Positions 10,604 through 19,089 of a stretch of DNA of 64,000 bases are shown in pieces (the stretch's first letter is position 1; every line of letters begins with the position of its first letter). The DNA comes from Deltaproteobacteria bacterium (GTDB taxonomy: Bacteria > Desulfobacterota > Syntrophorhabdia > Syntrophorhabdales > Syntrophorhabdaceae), in NCBI GenBank assembly GCA_022711595.1, contig JAKLET010000024.1, forward strand, positions 1-64,000, given 5' to 3'. A model generated the notes under the pieces. The model ran no database searches. It was not told the origin of the DNA and was given only the letters and a program-made list of their open reading frames with translations. Made by a program: the position numbers and the translations under genes.

Positions 10604-11920
10604 TCATCTGGATTTCAACCTTTGGATGATCTTTTCAACAGTACTTTTAAACTCCTTTTTGACATTTATTTCACTTTCAATTTTCTTAATGGAGTGGAGG
10701 ACGGTCGCGTGGTCCTTGCCACCAAATTTCTCTCCTATACTGACAAGGGATGAGTCCGTCAGTTTTCTTGAAAGATACATCGCCACCTGGCGAGGGATCA
10801 TTATTGATTTTATTCTTTTGTTTGATTTTATATCAGAAAGTGTAACGGAAAATTGAGAACATACATCTTTTATGATCATGTCCAATGTGATCTCTTTATT
10901 CTTTTCCTTTATAATATGCCCCATCGTGTCTTTTACAAGATCGCTCGTTATGGGTGTGTTGTTGAGAGAGGCATAGGCACCCACCCTTATAAGTGTTCCC
11001 TCAAGTGAACGGATCGAATCTTCCGAGTTCGTAGCAATAAAGAATGCCACATCGAGCGGCAGGTTTATTTTTTCCTGTTCAGCTTTTTTGTTCAGTATGG
11101 CAACTTTTGTTTCTATATCCGGTGACTGTATATCCGCGACAAGCCCCCACTCAAAACGTGATTTGAGGCGCTCCTCAAAATTTTCAATGTCCCTGGGGAA
11201 TTTGTCACTGGTGACGACTATCTGTTTCATATTGTCATAGAGCGTATTGAAGGTGTGGAAGAACTCGGCCTGTGTCCTTTCTTTTCCCGCGATGAACTGG
11301 ATATCATCGATGAGGAGAATGTCCATCTTCCGGAAACGGTTGCGGAAATCCTCCATTTTTTCGTAGCGTATGGAGTTTATAAGTTCGTTGGTAAATGTTT
11401 CAGCCGTAATATAGCAGATCCTTTCGGGGTTGATCGTGCCGTGGTTAAGAAGGAAGTTGCCGATAGCGTTAAGAAGATGTGTTTTTCCAAGGCCTACCCC
11501 GCCGTATATGAAAAGGGGGTTGTATGTCTTCCCCGGATTCGTGGAAACGGCAAGACACGCGGCGTTGGCGAACTGATTGCTGGAGCCGACCACAAAGTTC
11601 TCAAAAGAATATTTGGGGTTGAATTGGCTGTAGTTTGATTGTTTTATGACAACGACCCTTTTTTTCTCACCCGCTTTTTCGTCTTTTTTCAGCACATACT
11701 CAATCTTCACATCCTCCTTCAGGGCGTCTTTGAGGAGCGTGGAGATTATGGAACCGAAATTTTCCGAAACCCACTCTCTGAAGAAAGCGTTAGGGACGCC
11801 TATGAAACAGCTCTTGTCCTTGAGGTCTATAAAGCTCAACGGCTCTATCCACGTCTTGAAGCTGTCCTCGCTGATAATGGAGGCAATTTTAGGTTTTATT
11901 TGCGTAAGGATATCAGACAT
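10604..11920 (-). CDS. dnaA: Chromosomal replication initiator DnaA
   Basis: Binds DnaA boxes and opens the origin. The 438-residue product has the N-terminal DnaB-loading domain, a short linker, AAA+ Walker A GGVGLGKT (140-147), Walker B ILLIDDIQF (201-209) and the C-terminal DNA-binding signature GGKDHATVLHS near residue 403. It is first in the leftward series. The 5' flank contains DnaA-box-like words between the predicted promoter and the start, fitting autoregulation. Confidence 0.97.
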   Translation of the reverse strand: MSDILTQIKPKIASIISEDSFKTWIEPLSFIDLKDKSCFIGVPNAFFREWVSENFGSIISTLLKDALKEDVKIEYVLKKDEKAGEKKRVVVIKQSNYSQFNPKYSFENFVVGSSNQFANAACLAVSTNPGKTYNPLFIYGGVGLGKTHLLNAIGNFLLNHGTINPERICYITAETFTNELINSIRYEKMEDFRNRFRKMDILLIDDIQFIAGKERTQAEFFHTFNTLYDNMKQIVVTSDKFPRDIENFEERLKSRFEWGLVADIQSPDIETKVAILNKKAEQEKINLPLDVAFFIATNSEDSIRSLEGTLIRVGAYASLNNTPITSDLVKDTMGHIIKEKNKEITLDMIIKDVCSQFSVTLSDIKSNKRIKSIMIPRQVAMYLSRKLTDSSLVSIGEKFGGKDHATVLHSIKKIESEINVKKEFKSTVEKIIQRLKSR

Positions 11921-12030
11921 GACCTGGATTTTTTCAACAACTTTTTAACATATGTGGAAAACTAGTATGCCCCAGATGGTTTAAAGACTGATTTTAATAT
12001 AATTGAGAAATCTTTTCAACTGTATTTTGC
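11921..12030. other. Candidate origin / DnaA-box cluster upstream of dnaA
   Basis: TGTGGAAAA at 11953-11961 differs from the DnaA box TGTGGATAA by one base. Next to it on the other orientation lie TTTTCAACA (11931-11939) and TTTTTAACA (11942-11950), and TTTTCAAC recurs at 12013-12020. The segment is A+T-rich, sits directly upstream of dnaA and close to the point where gene direction changes from mostly minus to mostly plus. Whether it is the true oriC or only the dnaA operator cannot be decided from sequence alone. Confidence 0.5.
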
Positions 12031-12044
12031 CGGGTGACTGAACA

Positions 12045-12074
12045 ATTCTAACAGAAGGCTTTCCGGTAAGTCAA
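12045..12074 (-). promoter_or_regulatory. Predicted sigma70 promoter of dnaA
   Basis: On the minus strand TTGACT (12069-12074) is followed after 18 bp by TAGAAT (12045-12050). Transcription would begin near 12038, giving a leader of about 118 bases that contains the DnaA-box-like words. Both hexamers match consensus at five of six positions. Confidence 0.55.
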
Positions 12075-12254
12075 CAACTTTCGATACCCTGAATATTAAC
12101 GCAAAGAAATATTTCCGTTACCATAAGCTATGCTGAAAAAAATTATACCGCTTGCTATCCTTCAGGCCTTTGTGCCCATAACGACAGTCTTCCCGGGGGA
12201 AGACCCGATCGGAGAGGTAAAAAGCAAGGCCGTAAAGGAAAACAAACCGGAAGT

Positions 12255-12725
12255 TCACATGATCGATCTGAAACCGACTATGTACTTGCTCCAGTATTTA
12301 GAATTCAGGGAATCGATGCCGACCCCCTTCGATTTGGAGGCATGGACAAACTCGTTCCTGTTTATCATTATGCCAATGTGATCGCCGTCCTTTATCTTGA
12401 ACAACACGAGATCTCCCGGCTGGATAGAGTCGCGGGATATCTCGGCGCCGTAGCGGCCCTGAGCCTCGGCCGTCTTGGGCATTGAGATGCCCGCCTGACG
12501 GTAGGTGTAGTAGATCAGCCCGCTGCAGTCGAAATAATCAGGCCCCTTGTTGCCGCTCCTGTATTTTTTCCCCTGCTGGGCCAGGGCTATCTGAACAATG
12601 TCGGACCGAACGCCTTCGGGCGCCGTATCATAGATACGTATCTTTTTCGGGGCACAGGACGGTGTCAGCAAAAGAAGTGCGACACAGACGGCGGCAAGAA
12701 AAAACCTTTCCGTGAAGGCCATCAT
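12255..12725 (-). CDS. NlpC/P60 family peptidoglycan hydrolase lipoprotein
   Basis: Predicted cell-wall D,L-endopeptidase anchored as a lipoprotein. An N-terminal membrane stretch ends in a lipobox with Cys24 (TPSC). The papain-like catalytic set is present: Cys67 in FDCSGL, His116 in GDHIGIM and His128 in FVHAS. At 156 residues it is a single catalytic domain without SH3 or LysM repeats. Its start overlaps the HAD gene stop by ATGA, so the two are cotranslated; the physiological link is not obvious. Confidence 0.9.
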   Translation of the reverse strand: MMAFTERFFLAAVCVALLLLTPSCAPKKIRIYDTAPEGVRSDIVQIALAQQGKKYRSGNKGPDYFDCSGLIYYTYRQAGISMPKTAEAQGRYGAEISRDSIQPGDLVLFKIKDGDHIGIMINRNEFVHASKSKGVGIDSLNSKYWSKYIVGFRSIM

Positions 12726-13363
12726 ACAGTAATCCCTGGAATTTGAAATATTTCGGGGAGATGATCGACGTAGGCTGTCCTGGCAGGGAAAATATCACGG
12801 TTGCCGTTCATTCTGAACCCAACGGGAAGGCCGACCTCTTCGAACATGCCCCTGTCGCCCTCGCCGTCACCGATGGCCGAGGCCTCATCGAAAGACACGC
12901 CAAGTTCCCCCAAAATCCGCCTCACTATGTGCCCCTTCATGTCATAATCGACATTTATGAGTATCTCCCCGGTCAGGAGCCCGCCCGCCTCCAGAAGGTC
13001 GTTGGAGAAAGAAAGGTCGATGGAAAGATCCTCTCTTACCTTCTCAACAAGGGCCGTAAGGCCCGTGGAAACGATGGCCGTTATGATGCCCGCCCTTTTG
13101 AATCGGCGCACAAGCTCCCGGGCACCCGGCTGGTACGGTATTTCAGATATCACAGAGTGTAAATGCGAGGTGGACAGCCCCTTCCAGAGAAGCGCGTCCC
13201 TGCGGCAGAACTCGTGGTAGTCTATCTCCCCGGCGCGAAAAAGCTCCTGGTACTCATCGGCCCTGTCTGTCCAGAGGCCGAGCCGCCGGTGGAGATATTC
13301 CCAGCTGCTTCTGACGGTGGTGAGCGTCCCGTCGCAATCCAGAAAGACCGCTTTCAATGCCAT
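12722..13363 (-). CDS. HAD-superfamily hydrolase, SerB-like
   Basis: Predicted cytoplasmic phosphatase. Motif I is DCDGT with nucleophile Asp9 and acid Asp11, motif II is VSTG, and motif IV is IGDGEGDRGMF. The helical cap inserted after motif I resembles HAD-IB (phosphoserine phosphatase) enzymes, but the substrate cannot be assigned. 213 residues. It is transcribed away from the methyltransferase at 13,464 and overlaps the NlpC/P60 gene by 4 bp. Confidence 0.8.
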   Translation of the reverse strand: MALKAVFLDCDGTLTTVRSSWEYLHRRLGLWTDRADEYQELFRAGEIDYHEFCRRDALLWKGLSTSHLHSVISEIPYQPGARELVRRFKRAGIITAIVSTGLTALVEKVREDLSIDLSFSNDLLEAGGLLTGEILINVDYDMKGHIVRRILGELGVSFDEASAIGDGEGDRGMFEEVGLPVGFRMNGNRDIFPARTAYVDHLPEIFQIPGITV

Positions 13364-13401
13364 GGGTCTTATATAACACCGCGGGCGAAAAAAATCTATC
13401 C

Positions 13402-13430
13402 TTCCTTTAGCCGCCGCCAGCGGTTATAAT
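13402..13430 (+). promoter_or_regulatory. Possible promoter for the 13.5-16.4 kb plus-strand genes
   Basis: A perfect TATAAT (13425-13430) lies 34 bases before the GTG start at 13,464. The matching -35 position (TTCCTT) is poor. An AGGAGG ribosome site follows at 13445-13450. Confidence 0.4.
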
Positions 13431-13463
13431 ACTTACTCTTATCAGGAGGATGGACGAATCGGG

Positions 13464-14033
13464 GTGAGCGGGGAAGCGAAGGACTGGGACGAGAGATACC
13501 GGAGCGGTTTTTACGGTGGGAACATCGAGCCCCATGGCCTGGTCAAAAAGTTCTGGAAGGCCTTTCCGGGTGTTTTTGTGGCCGACATTGCGATGGGCAG
13601 CGGAAGGGACGCGATCTTTCTGGCAAGCCGCGGGCTTTCCGTCACCGGCCTTGAAAGATCGGCAGAGGCGGCAAGGATCGCCAGGGAGTCGATCGGGGGG
13701 AAAAACCTCCCGCTGAGTGTCGTCAGGGGAGACGCCGCGAGGCTTCCTTTTAAAAAAGAATCTTTTAACGGGGTCATCGTCTTTTACTTCCTCCTTCGGG
13801 AGATAGCCCCGGAAATAACAGCGATATTGAAAAGAGATGGTATACTTATATATGAAACACACCTGAAGAGGCAAAACGCCGCCGGAAGGAGCATGAACCC
13901 GGCATTTCTTCTTGATGACGGCGAGCTTTTAGGTCTTTTCCCGGGAATGGAAACGATTTTCTATGAGGAGGCGGTCCGCAGGGACGGAGAAAAAACAAGG
14001 ATAACGGCACAACTGGTGGCGAGGAAAAGATGA
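13464..14033 (+). CDS. Class I SAM-dependent methyltransferase (TehB-like)
   Basis: Predicted cytoplasmic methyltransferase of 189 residues. The pattern DWDERYRSG near the N-terminus, motif I VADIAMGSGRDAIFLA and a following acidic residue in TGLERS fit the TehB/thiopurine-methyltransferase-like group; the true substrate is unknown. The start is GTG, since the upstream ATG at 13450 reads into a stop after five codons. It overlaps the next gene by ATGA. Confidence 0.8.
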   Translation: MSGEAKDWDERYRSGFYGGNIEPHGLVKKFWKAFPGVFVADIAMGSGRDAIFLASRGLSVTGLERSAEAARIARESIGGKNLPLSVVRGDAARLPFKKESFNGVIVFYFLLREIAPEITAILKRDGILIYETHLKRQNAAGRSMNPAFLLDDGELLGLFPGMETIFYEEAVRRDGEKTRITAQLVARKR

Positions 14034-14644
14034 TATTGGAATGGAACCCTGACAGACCGAAGAAAAAGACAACAGACCTTTTGTTAAAGACCATCCTTGA
14101 CGGAGGGATCATAGCCTACCCAACGGACACGCATTACGGGATAGGGTGTGATCTTTTCAATATAAAGTCCATAAGAAAGCTTTACGCAATGAAACACCTT
14201 GAAAACAACAGGGCGCTCAGCATCATCTGCAGAGACCTGAAGGACATCAGCGTCTACGCGGTGCTGAGCGATTTTTCTTTTGACATCGTCAAATGGTATC
14301 TGCCCGGCCCATTCACTTTCGTACTCAAGGCAAGGAAGATCATTCCCAAGCTGCTGATGACCGAAAGGAAGGAGGTGGGTGTCAGGATACCGGCGCACCC
14401 CGTCCCCGTCGCCGTCGCCCACCTTGCACAGAGGCCCGTCATAAACACGAGCGCGCGGATCGCCGGAGAAGAGGTGATCACAGACCCCAGGGTCATTGAA
14501 AAGACCTTTCGCGGGGCAGTTGATCTTGTCATAGACGGAGGCATCCTGGTGAGCGAGCCTTCGACGGTCGTAAGGCTTGTGGATGATGATGTGGAATTAT
14601 TGAGGGAAGGGAAAGGTGCCCTTACGGACCGGATTTCCCGTTAG
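14030..14644 (+). CDS. L-threonylcarbamoyladenylate synthase family (TsaC/YrdC/YciO)
   Basis: Makes threonylcarbamoyl-AMP from threonine, bicarbonate and ATP for the t6A37 modification of tRNAs that read ANN codons. The 204-residue product has the YrdC fold signature (GGIIAYPTDTHYGIGCD, then PGPFTFVLKA and VGVRIPAHP). It is a single-domain member without the Sua5 C-terminal domain; a YciO-type paralogue of unknown activity cannot be excluded. Coupled to the methyltransferase upstream by a 4-bp overlap. Confidence 0.85.
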   Translation: MILEWNPDRPKKKTTDLLLKTILDGGIIAYPTDTHYGIGCDLFNIKSIRKLYAMKHLENNRALSIICRDLKDISVYAVLSDFSFDIVKWYLPGPFTFVLKARKIIPKLLMTERKEVGVRIPAHPVPVAVAHLAQRPVINTSARIAGEEVITDPRVIEKTFRGAVDLVIDGGILVSEPSTVVRLVDDDVELLREGKGALTDRISR

Positions 14645-14659
14645 GGGGTCCGTCAACTC

Positions 14660-15430
14660 ATGGATTCGCCATCGGCTGCGCCGGAGTTTGTCAGGGGATA
14701 TTCGGACCACGAACTGCACTCCCGGATAGGGAGCATCATCCGGGAACGCTCGGAAAACAAAAAAGATATCCGCTCAGTTGTCAGCGACGCCATCCCATGG
14801 AAGAGGATAAAAAAAGTTCTCGATCTGGGCTGCGGGTATGGCTGGTTCGAAGAGGTCATGCCCGGGGGGCTCGACCTCATCATCGGGATCGATTGCCTTA
14901 AGGAGAACGAAGCCCCTTTCCTGGAAAAAGCAGCGGCAAAATCACGTGAAGCAGGCTTTCGTGTCATGCTGCTGCCTGCATACACCGGCTTGCTGGCGCA
15001 GTCCTTTGACCTTGTGCTGTCGCTCTATTCCCTCTATTTTTTCCCTGAGACCCTGCGCGAGATCGGGAGGCTGCTCAGGGCGGGAGGGCTCTTTGTGTCC
15101 ATTACCCACAGCAAATCAATGCTCGAGGAGGGGCAGCATTATTTCGACTTCAGGAACCTGAGAAAGGTTATAGAGCGATTTTCCGCGGAAAACGGGGGGG
15201 ATCTCCTGAGAAGGCATTTCACGCAGGTCGACCACATAGATTACAGGAACTCGCTTGTTTTCCACGCCGGGGATGAAAAAAAGCTTGCCATGTACATTGA
15301 TTTCAAGAAAGAATTTATTGAAAAAGACGCGGACCCGAATGTGGTCAGGGATAAGATGGTTTCAGAGCTTCACAGGAAGGGCGAGATAAGGCTAAACAAG
15401 AACGACAGGATATTTCTGGCGAGGAAATGA
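14660..15430 (+). CDS. SAM-dependent methyltransferase, class I
   Basis: A 256-residue Rossmann methyltransferase. Motif I reads VLDLGCGYGWFEEV and the post-I strand IIGIDCLKENE; the segment LREIGRLLRAGGLFVSITHS is the usual motif III region. The C-terminal 60 residues are charged and not recognised. It overlaps the NUDIX fusion gene by ATGA. Substrate unknown. Confidence 0.78.
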   Translation: MDSPSAAPEFVRGYSDHELHSRIGSIIRERSENKKDIRSVVSDAIPWKRIKKVLDLGCGYGWFEEVMPGGLDLIIGIDCLKENEAPFLEKAAAKSREAGFRVMLLPAYTGLLAQSFDLVLSLYSLYFFPETLREIGRLLRAGGLFVSITHSKSMLEEGQHYFDFRNLRKVIERFSAENGGDLLRRHFTQVDHIDYRNSLVFHAGDEKKLAMYIDFKKEFIEKDADPNVVRDKMVSELHRKGEIRLNKNDRIFLARK

Positions 15431-16443
15431 ACAAAAGGACCTATTGCAACATCTGCGGCGAGGGGCTGGGGACGGACTTTCTCGAAGGGAAGGAGAGGCA
15501 GGTCTGCACGGGCTGCGGCAAGGTGTATTATGAAAACCCCCTTCCCGTTGCCTCCGTCGTGCTCCCGAACCACCGGCGGGAGATACTCCTTGTGCGCAGG
15601 GCGAAGGAGCCCTTTAAAGACATGTGGTGCTGCCCCATCGGTTTTGCGGAAACAGGGGAAAGCATTGAGGACGCGGCCCTGAGGGAGCTCAGGGAGGAAA
15701 CCGGCGTGGAGGGAAGGATCGTTCAGCTCCTCGACGTGGGCTCTCACGCGAACCCTCTCTACGGCGAGCTTCTTATAGTCACCTTTGAGGCGGAAAAGAC
15801 CGGCGGGCAAGAGCAGGCGGGGGATGACGCCTCGGATGCAAGATATTTTCCGGTCATGAATTTGCCGAAGCTCGCCTTTGATTCCCAGGAAAAGGCCGTA
15901 CAGAGATTCATCGAATTGAAAAAGGACCTCTGGAGCATACACGATTCATTTGAGACATTCGTTGAGAGCACGGTGAAGGACGGGATAAACTACCCCGTCA
16001 GGCTCCTTTCCGACGAACTTGCTGATGCCGTGCAAAAGAACTCGGAAAAGATAGTAGACCTGTGGCTCAACGACATAACCACGAACCCCTCCACAAAGAC
16101 ATACAGACGCGTGGAGAGAGAAGGCCTTCGTGCGAGGGCGATGGTCATTATGGGCCAGTTCGGCGCCTGGCTGCGCAAGGAAAGGGGCGAGAGGGAGCTG
16201 ACCCTCTTTTACCATGGTCTCGGCAGAGAAAGGAGGGAGGGCGGTGTCCCGCTGGAGGAGGCGATAAGCTCGCTGAGCCTTCTCAAGAAACATGTGTGGA
16301 TGTTTACCTATTCGTTCGGTGTGTGGGAAAAAGCGGTGGACATCTACCGTATGTTCGAGCTCGGCGAGCGCCTTGTCTATTTCTTTGACCGCGCAGCCTA
16401 CCATACGGCGGCGGGATATTCAAAAAAAGACGACAGGCAATGA
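15427..16443 (+). CDS. NUDIX hydrolase fused to an RsbRD-like helical domain
   Basis: A 338-residue protein in three parts. Residues 7-30 form a zinc ribbon (Cys7, Cys10, Cys27, Cys30), as in NADH pyrophosphatase NudC. Residues 40-160 are a NUDIX domain whose box at 72-94 has the REL REETG core. Residues 164-330 are all-helical, with WLNDITTNPSTKTYRR and a LGRERREGGVPLEEAISSL-type stretch resembling the N-terminal sensory domain of RsbR-like proteins. The first two parts suggest a nucleotide-diphosphate hydrolase; the C-terminal domain suggests sensing or partner binding. Last in the 13.5-16.4 kb operon. Confidence 0.82.
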   Translation: MNKRTYCNICGEGLGTDFLEGKERQVCTGCGKVYYENPLPVASVVLPNHRREILLVRRAKEPFKDMWCCPIGFAETGESIEDAALRELREETGVEGRIVQLLDVGSHANPLYGELLIVTFEAEKTGGQEQAGDDASDARYFPVMNLPKLAFDSQEKAVQRFIELKKDLWSIHDSFETFVESTVKDGINYPVRLLSDELADAVQKNSEKIVDLWLNDITTNPSTKTYRRVEREGLRARAMVIMGQFGAWLRKERGERELTLFYHGLGRERREGGVPLEEAISSLSLLKKHVWMFTYSFGVWEKAVDIYRMFELGERLVYFFDRAAYHTAAGYSKKDDRQ

Positions 16444-16464
16444 CCAAACTCCAGCGATCAAAAG

Positions 16465-16513
16465 AAAAACAACAAACAGAGTTTCCGCGACACCGTGAGG
16501 CCCTGTTGTTTTT
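16465..16513 (+). terminator. Possible rho-independent terminator
   Basis: AAAAACAACA (16465-16474) pairs with TGTTGTTTTT (16504-16513), so the T run belongs to the descending arm. It follows the NUDIX fusion gene by about 20 bases. The stem is A+T-rich with a long loop, so strength is uncertain. Confidence 0.35.
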
Positions 16514-16602
16514 AGTAATCGGACACCCGCATGTCCTTGACTTACCGGCAACGTTGAGATAACATTCTGGATAGTTAAAATGCACCGGAAAAGGGGTGTG
16601 GC

Positions 16603-16986
16603 ATGAAAAAAAGAACAAAAATGTTCATCGGACTTGCAGTGGCTGCGATTTTCATGGTCGTGATGCTCCAGGGCGCGTTTGCTCAGAAAAAGGCCCCGGA
16701 ATCGATGATGCTGAAGCTCGAAGGGGGCAAACTTCCCCCCGTGCCGTTTTCTCATCCCGTCCATACGGAGAAGGCGAAGACGGACTGCGTGGTCTGCCAC
16801 CACAAGGACAAGGACCCGAAACAACCCGGCGGATGCATGCCCTGTCATGACCTCAAAGAGGCAAAGAACGGTGCCGTGCCGATAAAGGAAGCCTACCACA
16901 AGAACTGTATCACCTGTCACAAGGAGGCGTCGGCAAAAGGAGTGAACGCCCCGACCAAGTGTAATGACTGCCACAAAAAGCAATAA
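16603..16986 (+). CDS. Small periplasmic tetraheme cytochrome c (c3/c7 family)
   Basis: Exported electron carrier. A signal peptide covers residues 1-27 (ending QGAFA). Four CxxCH haem sites lie at Cys62-His66, Cys78-His82, Cys102-His106 and Cys120-His124, and extra histidines (His51, His54, His67, His99) can serve as second axial ligands. At 127 residues it matches class III cytochromes used in anaerobic periplasmic electron transfer. The last codons overlap the ResB gene, whose product helps attach haem to such proteins. Confidence 0.92.
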   Translation: MKKRTKMFIGLAVAAIFMVVMLQGAFAQKKAPESMMLKLEGGKLPPVPFSHPVHTEKAKTDCVVCHHKDKDPKQPGGCMPCHDLKEAKNGAVPIKEAYHKNCITCHKEASAKGVNAPTKCNDCHKKQ

Positions 16987-18277
16987 TCCCGGGCGCGGAC
17001 CCCTGACGGGCATCGGGTCCGCGCTTCGCTCGATCTTCAAGTTCCTTGTTTCCGTACGTCTCACCATAACGGTCCTGTCCCTTATCGCAGCGACTTCGGT
17101 CCTGGGAAGCCTTATAAAACAAGGCGGGACAGAAGAAGAATATCTGGCGCTTTATCCGGAAAAGACCTACCATTTCATAAAGCTCTTCGGTTTTGACGAT
17201 GCCTACCATTCCACGTGGTTCTATTTTCTCATGGTCCTTTTTGCCGTGAACCTTGCCTCATGCACGATCCGAAGGATCGCCCGGCGAAAAAAGGGATCCG
17301 GTGATGCGGGCATGCCCGATATCAAGGGGCTCGTGGCCGCGGGGTCGGGGTTTTCCGCCCCCTCGATGCACAAAGAGGAGATCACCCGGAGGATCGCGGG
17401 GAGATACAGAAAGAAAACGATTCTTGACGGGGGCACACTATATGAGAAGGGTTCCCTTTCAAGACACGGCGCGACCCTGATCCACGCGAGCATTCTTGTA
17501 ATACTCGTTGGCGGATTTATCGGCCTTGTCGCGGGTTTCAAGGGTTTCATGGTCATGCACGTCGGCGAAACGGGCGAGAAGGCCCTGCTGAGAGACGGCA
17601 AGAACACGCACGTACCCCTTGGTTTCAAGATAAAGTGCAAAGATTTCCGGATAAGTTTCTATCCGGGAGGAGAACCGAAAGAATATGTCAGCACGGTGGA
17701 AATACTCGACGCCTCCGACCGGACCGTTATGGAAAGACAGATCAGGGTGAACGAACCCCTCTCTTACAAGGGGGTGCGCCTCTACCAGGCGAGCTACGGC
17801 AAAACGAACCGTTTTGAATTCCTTGTGAACGGGAAGAAAGTGCTTCTCGGGGAACAGGAGGTATACAGCGAGGGCAAGACGCCGTTCATGGTCGCCAGGT
17901 TTGCCCCTGAGGTCCACAATTTCGGCCCCGGCGTGATGATCGCATATCTGGAGGAGGGCCAGAAACCAAAGACGGCCTGGCTCCTGGCCAACGTGGAAAA
18001 GATGAGATCCGGCCGGATACCGGGGGCGGTGATCAGCCTGGAGAGGATCGAGGAGGAATACTATACGGGCCTTGAGATCTCCCGCGATCCGGGCGTACCC
18101 GCTGTTCTTTTCGGCTTCGCACTCATGCTCTTCGGGCTCTATGTCAACTTCTTCATATCCCATAACCGGATATACGTCGTTGATAACGGAGATTCTTTAA
18201 ATGTCGCGGGTTTTGCATCGAGGAACAAGGAGGGGTTCCGCGAGGAACTGAAAGCATTCAAAGAGGGCCTGACATGA
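16964..18277 (+). CDS. resB: ResB-like cytochrome c biogenesis protein
   Basis: Membrane component of System II cytochrome c maturation, partner of CcsA. The 437-residue protein has two N-terminal membrane helices (about 20-50 and 85-105), a third near 165-190, a large periplasmic domain and a last helix near 380-400, the usual ResB plan. The start at 16964 overlaps the cytochrome gene by 23 bp and the end overlaps ccsA by ATGA. The three genes form a haem-protein and haem-ligation unit. Confidence 0.9.
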   Translation: MTATKSNNPGRGPLTGIGSALRSIFKFLVSVRLTITVLSLIAATSVLGSLIKQGGTEEEYLALYPEKTYHFIKLFGFDDAYHSTWFYFLMVLFAVNLASCTIRRIARRKKGSGDAGMPDIKGLVAAGSGFSAPSMHKEEITRRIAGRYRKKTILDGGTLYEKGSLSRHGATLIHASILVILVGGFIGLVAGFKGFMVMHVGETGEKALLRDGKNTHVPLGFKIKCKDFRISFYPGGEPKEYVSTVEILDASDRTVMERQIRVNEPLSYKGVRLYQASYGKTNRFEFLVNGKKVLLGEQEVYSEGKTPFMVARFAPEVHNFGPGVMIAYLEEGQKPKTAWLLANVEKMRSGRIPGAVISLERIEEEYYTGLEISRDPGVPAVLFGFALMLFGLYVNFFISHNRIYVVDNGDSLNVAGFASRNKEGFREELKAFKEGLT

Positions 18278-19089
18278 TCTCGCAGCATACCGTCCTCGGC
18301 GCAGCAACCATTCTGTACGTCCTGCTGTTCTTTCTTCACGCCCTCTATTTTGCCTTGAGAAAGGACCGGGTCATGGCCGCCATGTGGTATGTGTTGTACG
18401 CGGCATTCGCCGTCCACTCGGCAGGCATTGCCCTGCGCTGGGCGGAGTCATACCGGCTCGGCATCGGGCACGCGCCCCTCTCCAATTATTATGAATCGCT
18501 CATATTTTTTTCATGGTCCATCAGCCTGCTTCTCGTGACGATGAGAAAAAGACTTTCCTACCCGGTTATAACGTTCATCGCGACGGCTTTGTCGCTGTTT
18601 CTCATAGCATACGCGTCGCTCTCGCCGTCCGTCCAAAAGGGCATACAACCCCTTATACCCGCGCTGCAGAGCAACTGGCTGCACGTGCACGTTATCACCT
18701 GTTTTCTGGCATACGCGGCATTTGTGATCTCCTTTGTCGCCGGCGGGCTCTACTTTATCAGATCGAAAGGGATAGTTCCCTCCGGTGAAATACTGGAGGA
18801 GATCAATTATAGGAGCATTATTATTGGCTTTTTCATGCTCAGTTCTGGTATACTGACGGGGGCCGTATGGGCCCATTATGCGTGGGGATCTTACTGGAGC
18901 TGGGACCCCAAGGAAACATGGTCACTCATAACCTGGATCGTGTACGCCCTTTTTCTTCATGCGCGTTTTGTAAGGGGGTGGAAAGGAAGGCGCATGGCCG
19001 CCTTGTCGGTCATAGGTTTTGCCTGTGTGATCATGACATATTTTGGTGTAAACTTTTTTCTTTCAGGACTGCATAGTTACGCTACATGA
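18274..19089 (+). CDS. ccsA: Cytochrome c biogenesis protein CcsA (haem channel)
   Basis: Polytopic membrane protein that exports and presents haem for attachment to apocytochromes in System II. About eight hydrophobic segments, and the tryptophan-rich WWD motif WGSYWSWDPKETW in the C-terminal third, with conserved histidines flanking it. 271 residues, a typical short CcsA. It overlaps resB by ATGA upstream and purQ by 4 bp downstream, although PurQ is functionally unrelated. Confidence 0.92.
   Translation: MISQHTVLGAATILYVLLFFLHALYFALRKDRVMAAMWYVLYAAFAVHSAGIALRWAESYRLGIGHAPLSNYYESLIFFSWSISLLLVTMRKRLSYPVITFIATALSLFLIAYASLSPSVQKGIQPLIPALQSNWLHVHVITCFLAYAAFVISFVAGGLYFIRSKGIVPSGEILEEINYRSIIIGFFMLSSGILTGAVWAHYAWGSYWSWDPKETWSLITWIVYALFLHARFVRGWKGRRMAALSVIGFACVIMTYFGVNFFLSGLHSYAT

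Noticed and set aside
12130-12381. 83-codon plus-strand frame starting MLKKIIPLAILQAF
   Set aside because: It has no ribosome site, overlaps the NlpC/P60 gene by 127 bp on the other strand, and has no family pattern.
17209-17226. CCACGTGG core resembling parS
   Set aside because: Only the central 10 bp match; the flanks do not form the 16-bp palindrome and it lies inside the ResB gene.
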